Positions 1 through 9,077 of a DNA stretch of 32,212 bases are shown piece after piece. Source of the DNA: Candidatus Daviesbacteria bacterium RIFCSPHIGHO2_01_FULL_40_11 (lineage in GTDB: Bacteria; Patescibacteriota; Microgenomatia; Daviesbacterales; UBA10151); assembly GCA_001776635.1 (NCBI GenBank), contig MFCP01000007.1, positions 1-32,212 of the forward strand. Reading direction: 5' to 3'. The notes beneath the pieces were generated by a model. It did not search any database. It was not told where the DNA came from and worked only from the letters and a program-made list of their open reading frames with translations. Both the position numbers and the translations under genes were made by a program. How positions within the stretch are numbered: the first letter of the stretch is position 1; each line of letters opens with the position of its first letter.

Positions 1-138
1 ATCAAGACTCGTTTAAATTTATATCATGAACAGACCAAGCCGCTTCTGGATTATTATAAAGATCAGGGGATATTGATTGAGGTTGACGGGGTAGGGAGCA
101 TAGAGAAGATCCGGGATGAGATTAGAAAGCAAGTTTAA
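1..138 (+). CDS. adk: Adenylate kinase, C-terminal end (truncated by window start)
   Basis: Frame 1 reads IKTRLNLYHEQTKPLLDYYKDQGILIEVDGVGSIEKIRDEIRKQV*, typical of the Adk C-terminus; lies directly upstream of map, a common order. Confidence 0.8.
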   Translation: MKTRLNLYHEQTKPLLDYYKDQGILIEVDGVGSIEKIRDEIRKQV

Positions 139-141
139 GGG

Positions 142-912
142 ATGAAAGCAAGAAATACCTACGAACAAAGCTTGATGAGGAAATCAGGTGTTATTGCTGC
201 AAAAGCTCTTAAGAAGGCAGTAGAAGCGATTAAGGTTGGTGTAGCAGAACTTGAAATTGATGAAATTGCCAGAAAAGAAATCATCAAACTTGGTGGAGAT
301 TTGTCTTATAAGACAGTACCCGGATACAAGTATGCTACTTGCATCACGGTAAACGAACAGGTGGTGCATGGGATACCTACAAATAGAAAGTTTGAAAGCG
401 GTGATTTGGTCAGCGTAGATCTGGCGGTTGTGTATAAAGGTTGGCATACGGATTGCGCTTGGAGTATTTTAGTAAGCGAACAGGGGATCGGGGACTGGGG
501 ACAGTTGAAAAAAACAAAATTCTTGAAAATTGGAGAAGCAGCACTGTGGGATGGGATAGAACAGGCAGTAGACGGTAATAGAGTGGGGGATATCTCATCT
601 GCTATTCAAGAAAAGATCGAAGGATCAGGTTATTCTGTCGTCAGGAGTTTAGTGGGACACGGGGTGGGTAGAAGTTTGCATGAGGATCCGGAGATACCTG
701 GATTTGGGAAAGCGGGCAGCGGTTTAAGTTTAAAAAGTGGTATGGGTTTGGCAATTGAAGTAATTTACACAGTGGGGTCGCCTGATGTGATTCTAGATAG
801 TGACGGCTGGACTTTTTCTTCCTCTGATAAATCATGGGGAGGACTTTTTGAGATGACTGTGATTGTAGGCAGAAAGGAAGTTGAAGTACTGACGGATTGG
901 CGTAAAGCTTAA
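142..912 (+). CDS. map: Type I methionine aminopeptidase
   Basis: HGIPTNRKFESGDLVSVDLAVVYKGWHTDCA, VGHGVGRSLHEDPEIP and the metal-binding layout; sits between adk and infA. Confidence 0.95.
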   Translation: MKARNTYEQSLMRKSGVIAAKALKKAVEAIKVGVAELEIDEIARKEIIKLGGDLSYKTVPGYKYATCITVNEQVVHGIPTNRKFESGDLVSVDLAVVYKGWHTDCAWSILVSEQGIGDWGQLKKTKFLKIGEAALWDGIEQAVDGNRVGDISSAIQEKIEGSGYSVVRSLVGHGVGRSLHEDPEIPGFGKAGSGLSLKSGMGLAIEVIYTVGSPDVILDSDGWTFSSSDKSWGGLFEMTVIVGRKEVEVLTDWRKA

Positions 913-924
913 AAATTCTATGGG

Positions 925-953
925 TTGTAAGATGAAGCTAATTCTGATAAAAT
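925..953 (+). promoter_or_regulatory. Candidate sigma70-type promoter upstream of infA
   Basis: TTGTAA (925-930), 17 nt spacer, TAAAAT (948-953). Confidence 0.45.
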
Positions 954-969
954 ACCTTAACCTAGATTT

Positions 970-1212
970 ATGATAAAGGATGTTATTGAGGTAGAAGGCA
1001 AAGTTAAAGAGGTTCTGCCTAATACTTTATTTAGAGTAGAGATTGACAGAAGTAGCGATGTGCCTGAACTTTTGGGAAGAGTGATTTTGTGCCATATCTC
1101 GGGCAAGATGAGAATGCACTATATCAGGCTTTTGGAAGGCGACAGGGTGCGGGTGCAGATGAGTCCGAAATATGATTTGGATAAGGGTCGTATCACTTTC
1201 AGATTAAAGTGA
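970..1212 (+). CDS. infA: Translation initiation factor IF-1
   Basis: [20 protein letters not shown]...[42 protein letters not shown]-type sequence. Confidence 0.95.
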   Translation: MIKDVIEVEGKVKEVLPNTLFRVEIDRSSDVPELLGRVILCHISGKMRMHYIRLLEGDRVRVQMSPKYDLDKGRITFRLK

Positions 1213-1295
1213 GGGAATACAAGGACCTGCTTCGCTCGCAGAACCTTGCCTTTTTAAATCGAAGGCTATTATATTTTTAAGGAGGATTTAAAAAC

Positions 1296-1412
1296 GTGAA
1301 AGTAGCAGCTAGTATAAAAACAAGGTGTAAATTTTGTAAAATAGTCAAGCGCGAGGGCATACTATATGTCATTTGCCCCCGTGACCCAAGGCACAAGCAA
1401 AGACAAGGATAA
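1296..1412 (+). CDS. rpmJ: Ribosomal protein L36 (bL36), absent from the supplied ORF track
   Basis: GTG start after AAGGAGG SD-like sequence; [38 protein letters not shown] with CxxC..C..H zinc pattern. Confidence 0.95.
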   Translation: MKVAASIKTRCKFCKIVKREGILYVICPRDPRHKQRQG

Positions 1413-1416
1413 AAAT

Positions 1417-1839
1417 ATGGCTAGAATTGCAGGAGTTGATTTGCCGGAACAAAAACGAGTTGATATTGGACTGACCTATATTTTTGGTATAGGTAGGTCT
1501 AATGTGGGCCAGGTGATCAAAGAGGCGAATGTTGATGGAGCAAAAAGGGTGAAAGATTTAACAGAAGAAGAAATCAATAAATTACAAAAAGCAGTTGAAC
1601 AATTTAAAGTAGAAGGAGATTTAAAGCAAGAGATTGAACAAAATATCAAAAGATTGGAAGAAATCGGCAGTTACAGAGGCACAAGGCATAGAAAAGGCTT
1701 GCCGTCCAGAGGACAGAGAACCAGGTCTAATGCCAGAACCAAACGAGGCAAAAGAAAAACTGTTGGTACTGTCAGGAAAGAAGTAGTTACAAAGATGGGT
1801 GGTCCATCGGCAGGACCCGAGGGAGGAAAAGCACAGTGA
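1417..1839 (+). CDS. rpsM: Ribosomal protein S13 (uS13); ORF-track start at 1366 is over-extended into rpmJ
   Basis: [28 protein letters not shown]... [25 protein letters not shown]. Confidence 0.95.
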   Translation: MARIAGVDLPEQKRVDIGLTYIFGIGRSNVGQVIKEANVDGAKRVKDLTEEEINKLQKAVEQFKVEGDLKQEIEQNIKRLEEIGSYRGTRHRKGLPSRGQRTRSNARTKRGKRKTVGTVRKEVVTKMGGPSAGPEGGKAQ

Positions 1840-2231
1840 CAAAAAGACAGATAAAACTCAAATCAATGAAAAAGGTAGAGAAAAGAGTTACTAGCGGCAG
1901 GGTATATGTCACCGCAACTTTTAACAATACCCTTATTACTTTAACAGATACTTCAGGTAATACTTTGGCCTGGGGAAGTTCTGGTACAGCGGGTTTTAAG
2001 GGAGCCAGGAGATCAACACCGTATGCTGCAATTTCTGCTATGGAGAAGTTAGCTCAAACTGCCAAGGGATTAGGAATGATCTCGGTTGAAGTATACATCA
2101 AAGGCCCAGGATCAGGTAGGGATGCCACTATCAAAGCCTTAAGAGGAGCAGGTATTAATATTACGATGATTGCTGATGTTACCCCAATACCACACAACGG
2201 CCCAAGACCGAAAAAGAGGAGGAGGGTTTAA
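1836..2231 (+). CDS. rpsK: Ribosomal protein S11 (uS11)
   Basis: [39 protein letters not shown]...[18 protein letters not shown]...[13 protein letters not shown]. Confidence 0.97.
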   Translation: MTKRQIKLKSMKKVEKRVTSGRVYVTATFNNTLITLTDTSGNTLAWGSSGTAGFKGARRSTPYAAISAMEKLAQTAKGLGMISVEVYIKGPGSGRDATIKALRGAGINITMIADVTPIPHNGPRPKKRRRV

Positions 2232-2833
2232 TGGCACGCTATACTGGTCCAAAAAGAAGATTATCAAGAAGAGAAGGTTTGGCTTTATTTGCTAAAGATG
2301 CAAAAGCTATTGAGCGAAAAGGAGCAGTGCCTCCAGGACAGCATGGACTAGGTAGAAGACGGCGAATATCGGAATATGGTGTGCAGCTTAGAGAAAAACA
2401 GAAAGCAAAAAGAATTTTTGGTTTGTTGGAGAAACAATTTAAACGATATTTTGAGGAGGCTAGTAAAGTCAGAGGAGCAACCGGTCTTGTCTTGCTTCAA
2501 ACCCTGGAGACCAGGTTGGATAATGTAGTCTACCGATTAAACTTTGCAAAAAGTAGAGCCGGGGCGAGGCAATTGGTTAGTCATGGTCATATTAAGGTTA
2601 TGGGTAAAAAGGTCAATATTCCATCTTTCCAAGTTAAGGTTGATCAGACTATTGAAATATCGGAAGATTTAAGAGATAATACACAGGTTAAAAAGAGTTT
2701 AGAGGAAGCTCAAACCTTGCCGGAGTGGCTTGATAGACGTGCCACAGTAGGCAAGGTTTTAAGAATGCCAGAGCGGGAGGAAATGGAACTATCAATTGAT
2801 GAACAATTGATAGTTGAGTATTACTCTCGCTAG
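2231..2833 (+). CDS. rpsD: Ribosomal protein S4 (uS4)
   Basis: [16 protein letters not shown]...PPGQHG...REKQKAKRIFGLLEKQFKRYFEEA...ETRLDNVVYRLNFAKSRAGARQLVSHGHI. Confidence 0.97.
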   Translation: MARYTGPKRRLSRREGLALFAKDAKAIERKGAVPPGQHGLGRRRRISEYGVQLREKQKAKRIFGLLEKQFKRYFEEASKVRGATGLVLLQTLETRLDNVVYRLNFAKSRAGARQLVSHGHIKVMGKKVNIPSFQVKVDQTIEISEDLRDNTQVKKSLEEAQTLPEWLDRRATVGKVLRMPEREEMELSIDEQLIVEYYSR

Positions 2834-2845
2834 TCCAAAATAAAT

Positions 2846-3751
2846 ATGTTTAAAGTTAAAACAGAGAAAGAATCAGAAAATTTTGCAAAGTTAGCAATCG
2901 AGCCACTTGAGGTAGGTTTCGGTCATACCTTAGGAAATAGCTTAAGGAGAGTACTGTTAACCGCTTTACCGGGAGCTGCCGTGACTTCAATCAAGATTGA
3001 TGGAATCTCTCACAGGTTTTCAGTACTTGACGGTATTTTGGAAGATGTTATTGAGATCATCCTAAATATTAAAAAAATCCGCTTGAATGTTCATTCTGCG
3101 AATGGGATAAAACTAACCCTTAAAGCATCAGGTAAAGGTATTGTCAAAGCTTCAGATTTGGTAGTTGAGGGAGATGGAGAAATCGTAAGTCCTGATACTC
3201 ACATTGCAACCCTAACAGACGCTAAATCAAAACTTAATATAGAAATGATTGCTCAACAAGGTAAGGGTTATTCAATTGCAGAAGAGAGGAAGACTGATGA
3301 GATCGGTGTAATTTCGGTAGATGCTTTATTTAGTCCGGTTGTATCAGTCAATTATAACGTGGAACCTACCAGGGTAGGACGAAGGACAGATTTTGATAAA
3401 TTAATATTAGATGTGACAACTGATGGGACTATTTCCCCGCTGGAAGCGTTAAATTCCGCCGCAAGAATTTTGTCGGATACCTTCCATAGCGTCTTCGAAC
3501 CGGTGGTTGAGGAAGAAGTAGAGGATTCGGGTTCCAAAATCTCTGAAGAGACTTTGAAATTAACTATTGAAGAACTTGATTTACCTGTCAGAATTACCAA
3601 CGCCTTAAAGGCTATAGAGATAAATATTATTGAGGATTTAATCAATACTCCGCGTCCGCAGCTACTGAAAGCTAAGAATTTAGGAACGAAATCCATCAGG
3701 TTAATATCGGAAAAGTTAGCGGAGAGGGGGTTGACTCTTCGTGAGGCATAG
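2846..3751 (+). CDS. rpoA: RNA polymerase alpha subunit
   Basis: FAKLAIEPLEVGFGHTLGNSLRRVLLTALPGAAVTSIKIDG ... alpha-CTD RITNALKAIEINIIEDLI. Confidence 0.97.
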   Translation: MFKVKTEKESENFAKLAIEPLEVGFGHTLGNSLRRVLLTALPGAAVTSIKIDGISHRFSVLDGILEDVIEIILNIKKIRLNVHSANGIKLTLKASGKGIVKASDLVVEGDGEIVSPDTHIATLTDAKSKLNIEMIAQQGKGYSIAEERKTDEIGVISVDALFSPVVSVNYNVEPTRVGRRTDFDKLILDVTTDGTISPLEALNSAARILSDTFHSVFEPVVEEEVEDSGSKISEETLKLTIEELDLPVRITNALKAIEINIIEDLINTPRPQLLKAKNLGTKSIRLISEKLAERGLTLREA

Positions 3752-4244
3752 AGTTTATGGTAAACACCTTGGAAGAAATAAGGACCAGCGCAAGACACTC
3801 TTTAAAGGGTTAGTATATTCTCTTTTATCCCATGGGACAATACAAACTTCTGAGGCTAAAGCTAAAGCAATTAAAGGTTTAGTGGATAGGATAATTAACT
3901 CCGCCAAAGAAAATCCAAAACTGCCAGGACATCTAGTGCAATCTTTTGTAAGCGATAAGGCTTTGCAGAAAAGATTAACTGACGAAGTTCTCCCCAAGTT
4001 AGGGACAAAGAGTTCAGGGTTTACCCGAATGGTAAGGTTGGGAACAAGATTAGGTGATCAAACTACTATGGTTAGGATGAGTTTAATTGGGAGTGAAGAG
4101 CTAAAACCAATCAGTAAAGACAAGGTATCACGGGAGGAACGAGTACCCCGCCAGAGGCGAGGCTCGCTAACGGCGGCACAAGTACCACAAGTAGAAAAAC
4201 CCCGTGGTACTGCTAAAAGAAAAACTAAAGCAAAGACTAAATAA
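3741..4244 (+). CDS. rplQ: Ribosomal protein L17 (bL17) with extended basic C-terminal tail
   Basis: [55 protein letters not shown] start overlaps rpoA stop. Confidence 0.95.
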   Translation: MRHRVYGKHLGRNKDQRKTLFKGLVYSLLSHGTIQTSEAKAKAIKGLVDRIINSAKENPKLPGHLVQSFVSDKALQKRLTDEVLPKLGTKSSGFTRMVRLGTRLGDQTTMVRMSLIGSEELKPISKDKVSREERVPRQRRGSLTAAQVPQVEKPRGTAKRKTKAKTK

Positions 4245-4246
4245 TT

Positions 4247-4639
4247 ATGTCAACAAATAGATTATCAGCAAAATCGATAAAGAGAGAAAAACATACCATT
4301 GACGCGAGCGGAAAGATCTTAGGAAGGCTTGCAACAGAGGCGGCGATGATTTTAATGGGTAAGAAAAAGCCTGAATATGTGCCGTATTTAGATACAGGAG
4401 ATTTTGTGGTGGTGACAAATGCAAGTAAGGTTAAGGTAACAGGGAAAAAGATGAAAGATAAACTCTATACTAGGCATTCAGGTTATCCCGGAGGTTTAAA
4501 GACCGAAACGTTTGATAAGCTAGTAAACAGAAAGCCCGAATATATTATTGAACATGCAGTCAAAGGTATGCTGCCTCATAATAAGTTAGGTAGTCAAATG
4601 GTTAAAAAGTTAAAGGTTTTCTCCGGGGAGGCAAAGTAA
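4247..4639 (+). CDS. rplM: Ribosomal protein L13 (uL13)
   Basis: [68 protein letters not shown]. Confidence 0.96.
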   Translation: MSTNRLSAKSIKREKHTIDASGKILGRLATEAAMILMGKKKPEYVPYLDTGDFVVVTNASKVKVTGKKMKDKLYTRHSGYPGGLKTETFDKLVNRKPEYIIEHAVKGMLPHNKLGSQMVKKLKVFSGEAK

Positions 4640-5028
4640 TGGAGAATATATCTACTGTGGGACGCCGTAAAGAAGCAGTTGCCAGGGTTAGATTGTCAGA
4701 TGGTAAAGGTCAGGTAACTGTTAATGGTAAACCTATTGTGGAATATTTCCCGGGGTCAGTGGCGCAAAAGCAATATAACCGGCCTTTGGAGATTACCAAG
4801 ACTTCTGGCAAATATACAATTTCGGTAAAAGTAAAAGGCGGAGGGCAAGTTTCGCAACTGGGAGCAGTTATTCATGGGATCGCGAGAGCCATAGCTAAAA
4901 CAAACCCAACTTCGAGGACTGTTTTGAAAAAAGAGGGCCTCTTGACACGTGATGCCAGGGTTAAAGAGAGAAGAAAGTACGGCTTAGCCCAAAAAGCCCG
5001 TGCCAAAAAACAATCTCCAAAACGGTAA
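4639..5028 (+). CDS. rpsI: Ribosomal protein S9 (uS9)
   Basis: TVGRRKEAVARVRLSDGKGQVTVNGKPIVEYFPG ... LTRDARVKERRKYGLAQKARAKKQSPKR; TAATG overlap with rplM. Confidence 0.97.
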   Translation: MENISTVGRRKEAVARVRLSDGKGQVTVNGKPIVEYFPGSVAQKQYNRPLEITKTSGKYTISVKVKGGGQVSQLGAVIHGIARAIAKTNPTSRTVLKKEGLLTRDARVKERRKYGLAQKARAKKQSPKR

Positions 5029-5090
5029 AATAATTATTACTTAAACAGTGTATTTGTTGCTAAGGTTTGGTAAAATATTTTGAAGACAAA

Positions 5091-6500
5091 ATGAACAAAT
5101 CAATTCCTCCGGAGAGTATTTTCAAGAGCTATGATATTAGAGGCATATACCCTTCTGAAATTAATGAACAATTCACCACGCCTATCACTCGTGCCATCTA
5201 TAAACTTATTTCCGATCAACTTTCTACCACTAAACCTCTCACAATAGCTGTTGGTCGGGACATGAGACTTTCCTCCCCGGCGATTTTTAAATCAGTCAGC
5301 AACACTTTAGTAGAGCTAGGAGCCAAGGTAATTGATTTAGGAATAGTTTCTACCCCTACTTTTTATTTTGCCGTTTTTAAACTAGGTTACGACGGCGGTA
5401 TCCAAATTACTGCTTCTCATAATCCCAAGCAGTACAATGGTTTGAAAATAGTCAGAAGATCTCCAACAGGACTTATTAAAATCGGCAAAAATACCGGCAT
5501 GAGTGAAATTAAACATGGGAGTAGGGAAGGAGTGGATATGATGCCCAGAGAAAAAGGCAGTATTATTAAAAAAGAGGCTGTACTAGAAGAAGAAGTCCAA
5601 AACGCCTTAAGGATTGTAGGATATCCTGAAATCAAAAAATTTAAACTGGTCGCTGATGCGGCTAATGCACTAGGCGGTCTTTATATTGATGCTTTATTTA
5701 AAGCAATTCCAGGTGAACTTATTAAGATGAATTTCGAACTGGATGGCAACTTTCCTGCTCACCAGGCCGATCCGCTGCAACCAGAAAATATAAAAGATTT
5801 ACAAAAAAGAGTTTTAGAGGAAAAGGCTGACTTGGGATTGGCGCCAGACGGCGACGGGGATCGGATGTTTTTCATTGACGAGAAAGGACAGATCGTAAAT
5901 CCGTCCCTTATTACTGCTTTAGTTGCCAAGGAACTGCTTTCTGAGAAAAAGGGTGAAGTAATACTTTTTGATATCCGATATATATTGACTCCTAAAAAGA
6001 TTGTTGAGGAATACCAGGGAAAATATGAGATTACCAAAGTTGGCCATGCTTTTATAACTGAGAAAATGGCAGAAACTGGCGGCATTTTTGCGGGGGAATC
6101 TTCCGCTCATTATTATTTTAGAGAAACTGGTAATGCGGAATCACAACTACCGGTAATTTTAATGGTTTTAAAAGTCATGACTAGGGAGGGTAAATCTCTT
6201 TCGGAAATTATAAACTCTTTAAAAAGAAGTCATGAATCCGGAGAAACTAATTTCAGGGTCAAAAATGCTTTGGAAATTATTGAGGCTTTAAAAGAAAAAT
6301 ATTCGGATGCAGAGATTAGTACGTTAGATGGTGTAGCTGTGTCTTACAAGGATTGGCGTTTTTCCCTTCGTACATCTAATACAGAGCCGCTGCTGCGACT
6401 TAATATTGAACACATTGGTAAAGAAGACCTAGAGGATAAGAAACAAGAGCTTTTGGCAGAAATAGAAAAGCATGCAGTTTTTGAGGACTTGCCAAAGTAG
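5091..6500 (+). CDS. Phosphomannomutase/phosphoglucomutase family protein
   Basis: FKSYDIRGIYPSEI, GRDMRLSSP, ITASHNPKQYNGLKI, PDGDGDRMFFIDEKG, RTSNTEPLLRLNIE. ATG 5091 preferred to the upstream start at 5067. Confidence 0.93.
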   Translation: MNKSIPPESIFKSYDIRGIYPSEINEQFTTPITRAIYKLISDQLSTTKPLTIAVGRDMRLSSPAIFKSVSNTLVELGAKVIDLGIVSTPTFYFAVFKLGYDGGIQITASHNPKQYNGLKIVRRSPTGLIKIGKNTGMSEIKHGSREGVDMMPREKGSIIKKEAVLEEEVQNALRIVGYPEIKKFKLVADAANALGGLYIDALFKAIPGELIKMNFELDGNFPAHQADPLQPENIKDLQKRVLEEKADLGLAPDGDGDRMFFIDEKGQIVNPSLITALVAKELLSEKKGEVILFDIRYILTPKKIVEEYQGKYEITKVGHAFITEKMAETGGIFAGESSAHYYFRETGNAESQLPVILMVLKVMTREGKSLSEIINSLKRSHESGETNFRVKNALEIIEALKEKYSDAEISTLDGVAVSYKDWRFSLRTSNTEPLLRLNIEHIGKEDLEDKKQELLAEIEKHAVFEDLPK

Positions 6501-6530
6501 GCAGTTTATGGTTTACTAATAATACATACA

Positions 6531-6650
6531 TCAAGAGATCGTGTACCCGAGTTTCACGAGTGGTACACGGCGGCAACCGTTTTAGTCACGGTGCCAATCC
6601 CGCATCATATGGTGCGGGAGATGCGGTCCAGATCTGGGATAAACTTACTG
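6531..6650 (+). ncRNA. Candidate SAM-I/SAM-IV clan riboswitch aptamer in the metK leader
   Basis: ATCAAGAGATC start; stem GTGTACC(6541-6547)/GGTACAC; GGCGGCAACCG...CGGTGCCAATCCC core resembling the SAM-clan GGCAACC/GGTGCCAA signature; CCCGCA-tcatatgg-TGCGGG hairpin; closing AGATC(6536-6540)/GATCT(6631-6635); located directly upstream of metK. Confidence 0.7.
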
Positions 6651-6652
6651 AG

Positions 6653-6677
6653 ACCTCTCCTGATGAGAGGTTTTTTT
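6653..6677 (+). terminator. Intrinsic terminator between riboswitch-like aptamer and metK start
   Basis: ACCTCTC-ctgat-GAGAGGT perfect 7 bp stem with T7 run (6671-6677), ending 9 nt before metK ATG. Confidence 0.85.
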
Positions 6678-6686
6678 GAAGGAATT

Positions 6687-7805
6687 ATGAGTCATCTTAA
6701 TGGTGCTATAACCACTTTTACATCTGAATCAGTCTGCGCGGGTCACCCAGATAAGATATGTGACCAGATATCAGATGCAATTTTAGATGCTGTTTTAGTA
6801 CAGGATCCAAAAGGACGTACTGCAATTGAATGCTTGGCGGGCAATAATAGATTAATTATTGCCGGAGAGATTGGAGCAAAAGCTAAAGTTGATTTTAAAA
6901 AAGTTGCCAGAAGTCAAATAAAAAGACTTGGTTATACTGATCCTAAATTCAATTTTTCAGATGAATCCCCTGTTGAAGTATTTGTTCACGAACAATCACC
7001 GGAAATTGCAATTGGGGTAAAACGAAAAGGAGCAGGAGACCAGGGTATGATGTTCGGTTTTGCTTGTAGAGAAACAGATAGCCTGATGCCTCTTCCAATT
7101 TCCATAGCACATGCTTTGGCTAAGAGAATGGATCAGGTTCGAGAGGAGAATATGGTTAAATATCTTCGTCCCGACGGTAAATCTCAGGTAACCATAGAAT
7201 ACAGACAAGGAAAACCATATAAGATTAATCAGGTTGTCATAGCTGTACCTCACAAGGAATCCATAAATTTGGATGAGGTTAAAGATGATATCTATAATAT
7301 TGTCATCATACCGGTGTTGGATATTTTCGGCTTCAAAATCCAAAAAAAGGATATTATTGTTAACGGAACAGGTATTTGGCATCACGGCGGTCCGGCATCC
7401 GATTGTGGAGTAACAGGTAGAAAAATCGTGGTGGATACTTATGGTGGGTATGCCAGGGTAGGTGGCGGTTGTTTTTCCGGCAAAGAACCTTCAAAAGTTG
7501 ACCGGGGCGGAGCTTATGCAGCCAGGTTTTTGGCCAAAAATATTGTGGCAGAAGGATTGGCTGATCGCGCAGAGGTGAGGCTCGCTTATTTTATCGGAGC
7601 TAAAAAACCCACCATGCAGGATGTAGAAACTTTTGGTACTGCCAAAAAATCTCACAAAGTAATCCTGTCTTTTATGGAGAAAATTTTGGATACATCTGTA
7701 GAGGGAATTATTGATGGTTTAGATTTACAAAGGCCGATATATCTTCCGACTGCCGCTTACGGGCACTTCGGCCGCGAGCAGTTCCCCTGGGAAAAGATTG
7801 TCTAA
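6687..7805 (+). CDS. metK: S-adenosylmethionine synthetase; ORF-track N-terminus (6591-6686) is translated leader RNA
   Basis: FTSESVCAGHPDKICDQISDAILDA, GAGDQGMMFGFACRET, GRKIVVDTYGG...GGGCFSGKEPSKVDRGGAYAAR; ATG 6687 follows GAAGGAATT. Confidence 0.97.
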   Translation: MSHLNGAITTFTSESVCAGHPDKICDQISDAILDAVLVQDPKGRTAIECLAGNNRLIIAGEIGAKAKVDFKKVARSQIKRLGYTDPKFNFSDESPVEVFVHEQSPEIAIGVKRKGAGDQGMMFGFACRETDSLMPLPISIAHALAKRMDQVREENMVKYLRPDGKSQVTIEYRQGKPYKINQVVIAVPHKESINLDEVKDDIYNIVIIPVLDIFGFKIQKKDIIVNGTGIWHHGGPASDCGVTGRKIVVDTYGGYARVGGGCFSGKEPSKVDRGGAYAARFLAKNIVAEGLADRAEVRLAYFIGAKKPTMQDVETFGTAKKSHKVILSFMEKILDTSVEGIIDGLDLQRPIYLPTAAYGHFGREQFPWEKIV

Positions 7806-8068
7806 GATATTTCAAACCCGTTAAAGTTTTTAAGGGAGCTTTCTGATGTTTCAACCTTTTCTACCTGGGCCATCGTGGGGCCGAGATTGCACCATTTAAC
7901 AAATTTATCCAAATTTTTCTTTTCTCCTTCTGCTTCTATATAGACTGATCCGTCCGACATGTTTTGGGCAAATCCTGTTAACCTTAATTTATCTGCTTGC
8001 TCTTTGGCAGAAGCTCTAAAAAATATGCCCTGGACTAGACCATAGACTTTTATATTTAAATGTTGCAT
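7802..8068 (-). CDS. Acylphosphatase
   Basis: IKVYGLVQGIFFRASAKEQADKLRLTGFAQNMSDGSVYIEAEGEKKNLDKFVKWCNLGP. Confidence 0.93.
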   Translation of the reverse strand: MQHLNIKVYGLVQGIFFRASAKEQADKLRLTGFAQNMSDGSVYIEAEGEKKNLDKFVKWCNLGPTMAQVEKVETSESSLKNFNGFEIS

Positions 8069-8070
8069 AG

Positions 8071-8274
8071 TTACTTTGAGGTGGTTTCAGATTTGGTGGG
8101 CATAACTACTGCCATGAGTAGGTAGGCAATAAGGCCGGGAACAAATCCGGTGAAAACAAAGATTAAAATAAAAGCTACTCTTAGAATAACCGGATCGATG
8201 TTGAAATATTCTCCCAACCCCCCAAGAACCCCCAACCAAACTTTATTTTTTTCAGATCTATATAATCTTTTCAT
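8071..8274 (-). CDS. PspC domain membrane protein
   Basis: KRLYRSEKNKVWLGVLGGLGEYFNIDPVILRVAFILIFVFTGFVPGLIAYLLMAVVMP. Confidence 0.9.
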   Translation of the reverse strand: MKRLYRSEKNKVWLGVLGGLGEYFNIDPVILRVAFILIFVFTGFVPGLIAYLLMAVVMPTKSETTSK

Positions 8275-8351
8275 AACTTAAATTGTAACATTCTTTATTA
8301 AGAAAATTGTAAGAAATAAATCTGCACCGTAAGTATGTTATTATTTTATTA

Positions 8352-9068
8352 ATGCAAAAAGGTTCTATGGCGATTCTGTTATTGGTAGGGGTTCTAATAA
8401 TAGCAGGGATAGTTGGTGGCGTATATTATTTGGGACTTCAAAAGAATACAAATACCCGATTGGAAACAAAAAATTCTTTAAATGATACAAATGTAGTTTT
8501 ACCGCAAGCCAAACAGGAATCCCAACAACCTAAAGTACCGTCAGGAAGTGTATTGTTTGAATCCAAAAAACTGGGGATCCGTCTCTTTCATGCAAAGAGC
8601 CTTGATGACATAACTGAAAAACAAGATCGGATAGAGATTAAGACTTTAGAAAGAGGCAATAAGATTTATGTTTATCAAGATCTAGAGGTTTTTAGGCCAG
8701 AAGACGGACAATATGTAGAAGTTTTTGAAAAAGATCGAAAAATATCTTTAAAAGAAGCAATTGAGCAACAGTTCCTGAAAGGGTATTCAGCCAATGATTG
8801 TTATGTCGAGGAAGGAACGGGTATTGGTTCTGATAATGTCTTGACTGCCACAATAAGATATACAAAGGGTTTATTGAATGAAGATCCATCATCTTCACCA
8901 AACATCTGTCCTACTGATTATGCTGAGACTATGGGGATTAGGTATTTCTTCATGTTTAAAAACTATCCTTCTAAATTTGGATTTCTAAGTATTGGCCACT
9001 ACTCGCTGCCAGCAGAGAGCGGGAAAGATATGTCAGCATGGCAAGAGACAATCGAATTTTTTGACTGA
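8352..9068 (+). CDS. Hypothetical protein with one N-terminal transmembrane segment
   Basis: ORF of 238 aa beginning MQKGSMAILLLVGVLIIAGIVGGVYYLGL; no family recognised. Confidence 0.75.
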   Translation: MQKGSMAILLLVGVLIIAGIVGGVYYLGLQKNTNTRLETKNSLNDTNVVLPQAKQESQQPKVPSGSVLFESKKLGIRLFHAKSLDDITEKQDRIEIKTLERGNKIYVYQDLEVFRPEDGQYVEVFEKDRKISLKEAIEQQFLKGYSANDCYVEEGTGIGSDNVLTATIRYTKGLLNEDPSSSPNICPTDYAETMGIRYFFMFKNYPSKFGFLSIGHYSLPAESGKDMSAWQETIEFFD

Positions 9069-9077
9069 ATGATTTTT

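Noticed and set aside
1366-1416. N-terminal extension of rpsM
   Set aside because: It overlaps rpmJ (1296-1412) in another frame; S13 starts at [10 protein letters not shown] (1417).
6591-6686. N-terminal extension of MetK (MPIPHHMVREMRSRSGINLLRPLLMRGFFEGI) given by the ORF track
   Set aside because: It translates the leader RNA and intrinsic terminator; the conserved MetK sequence begins right after ATG 6687.
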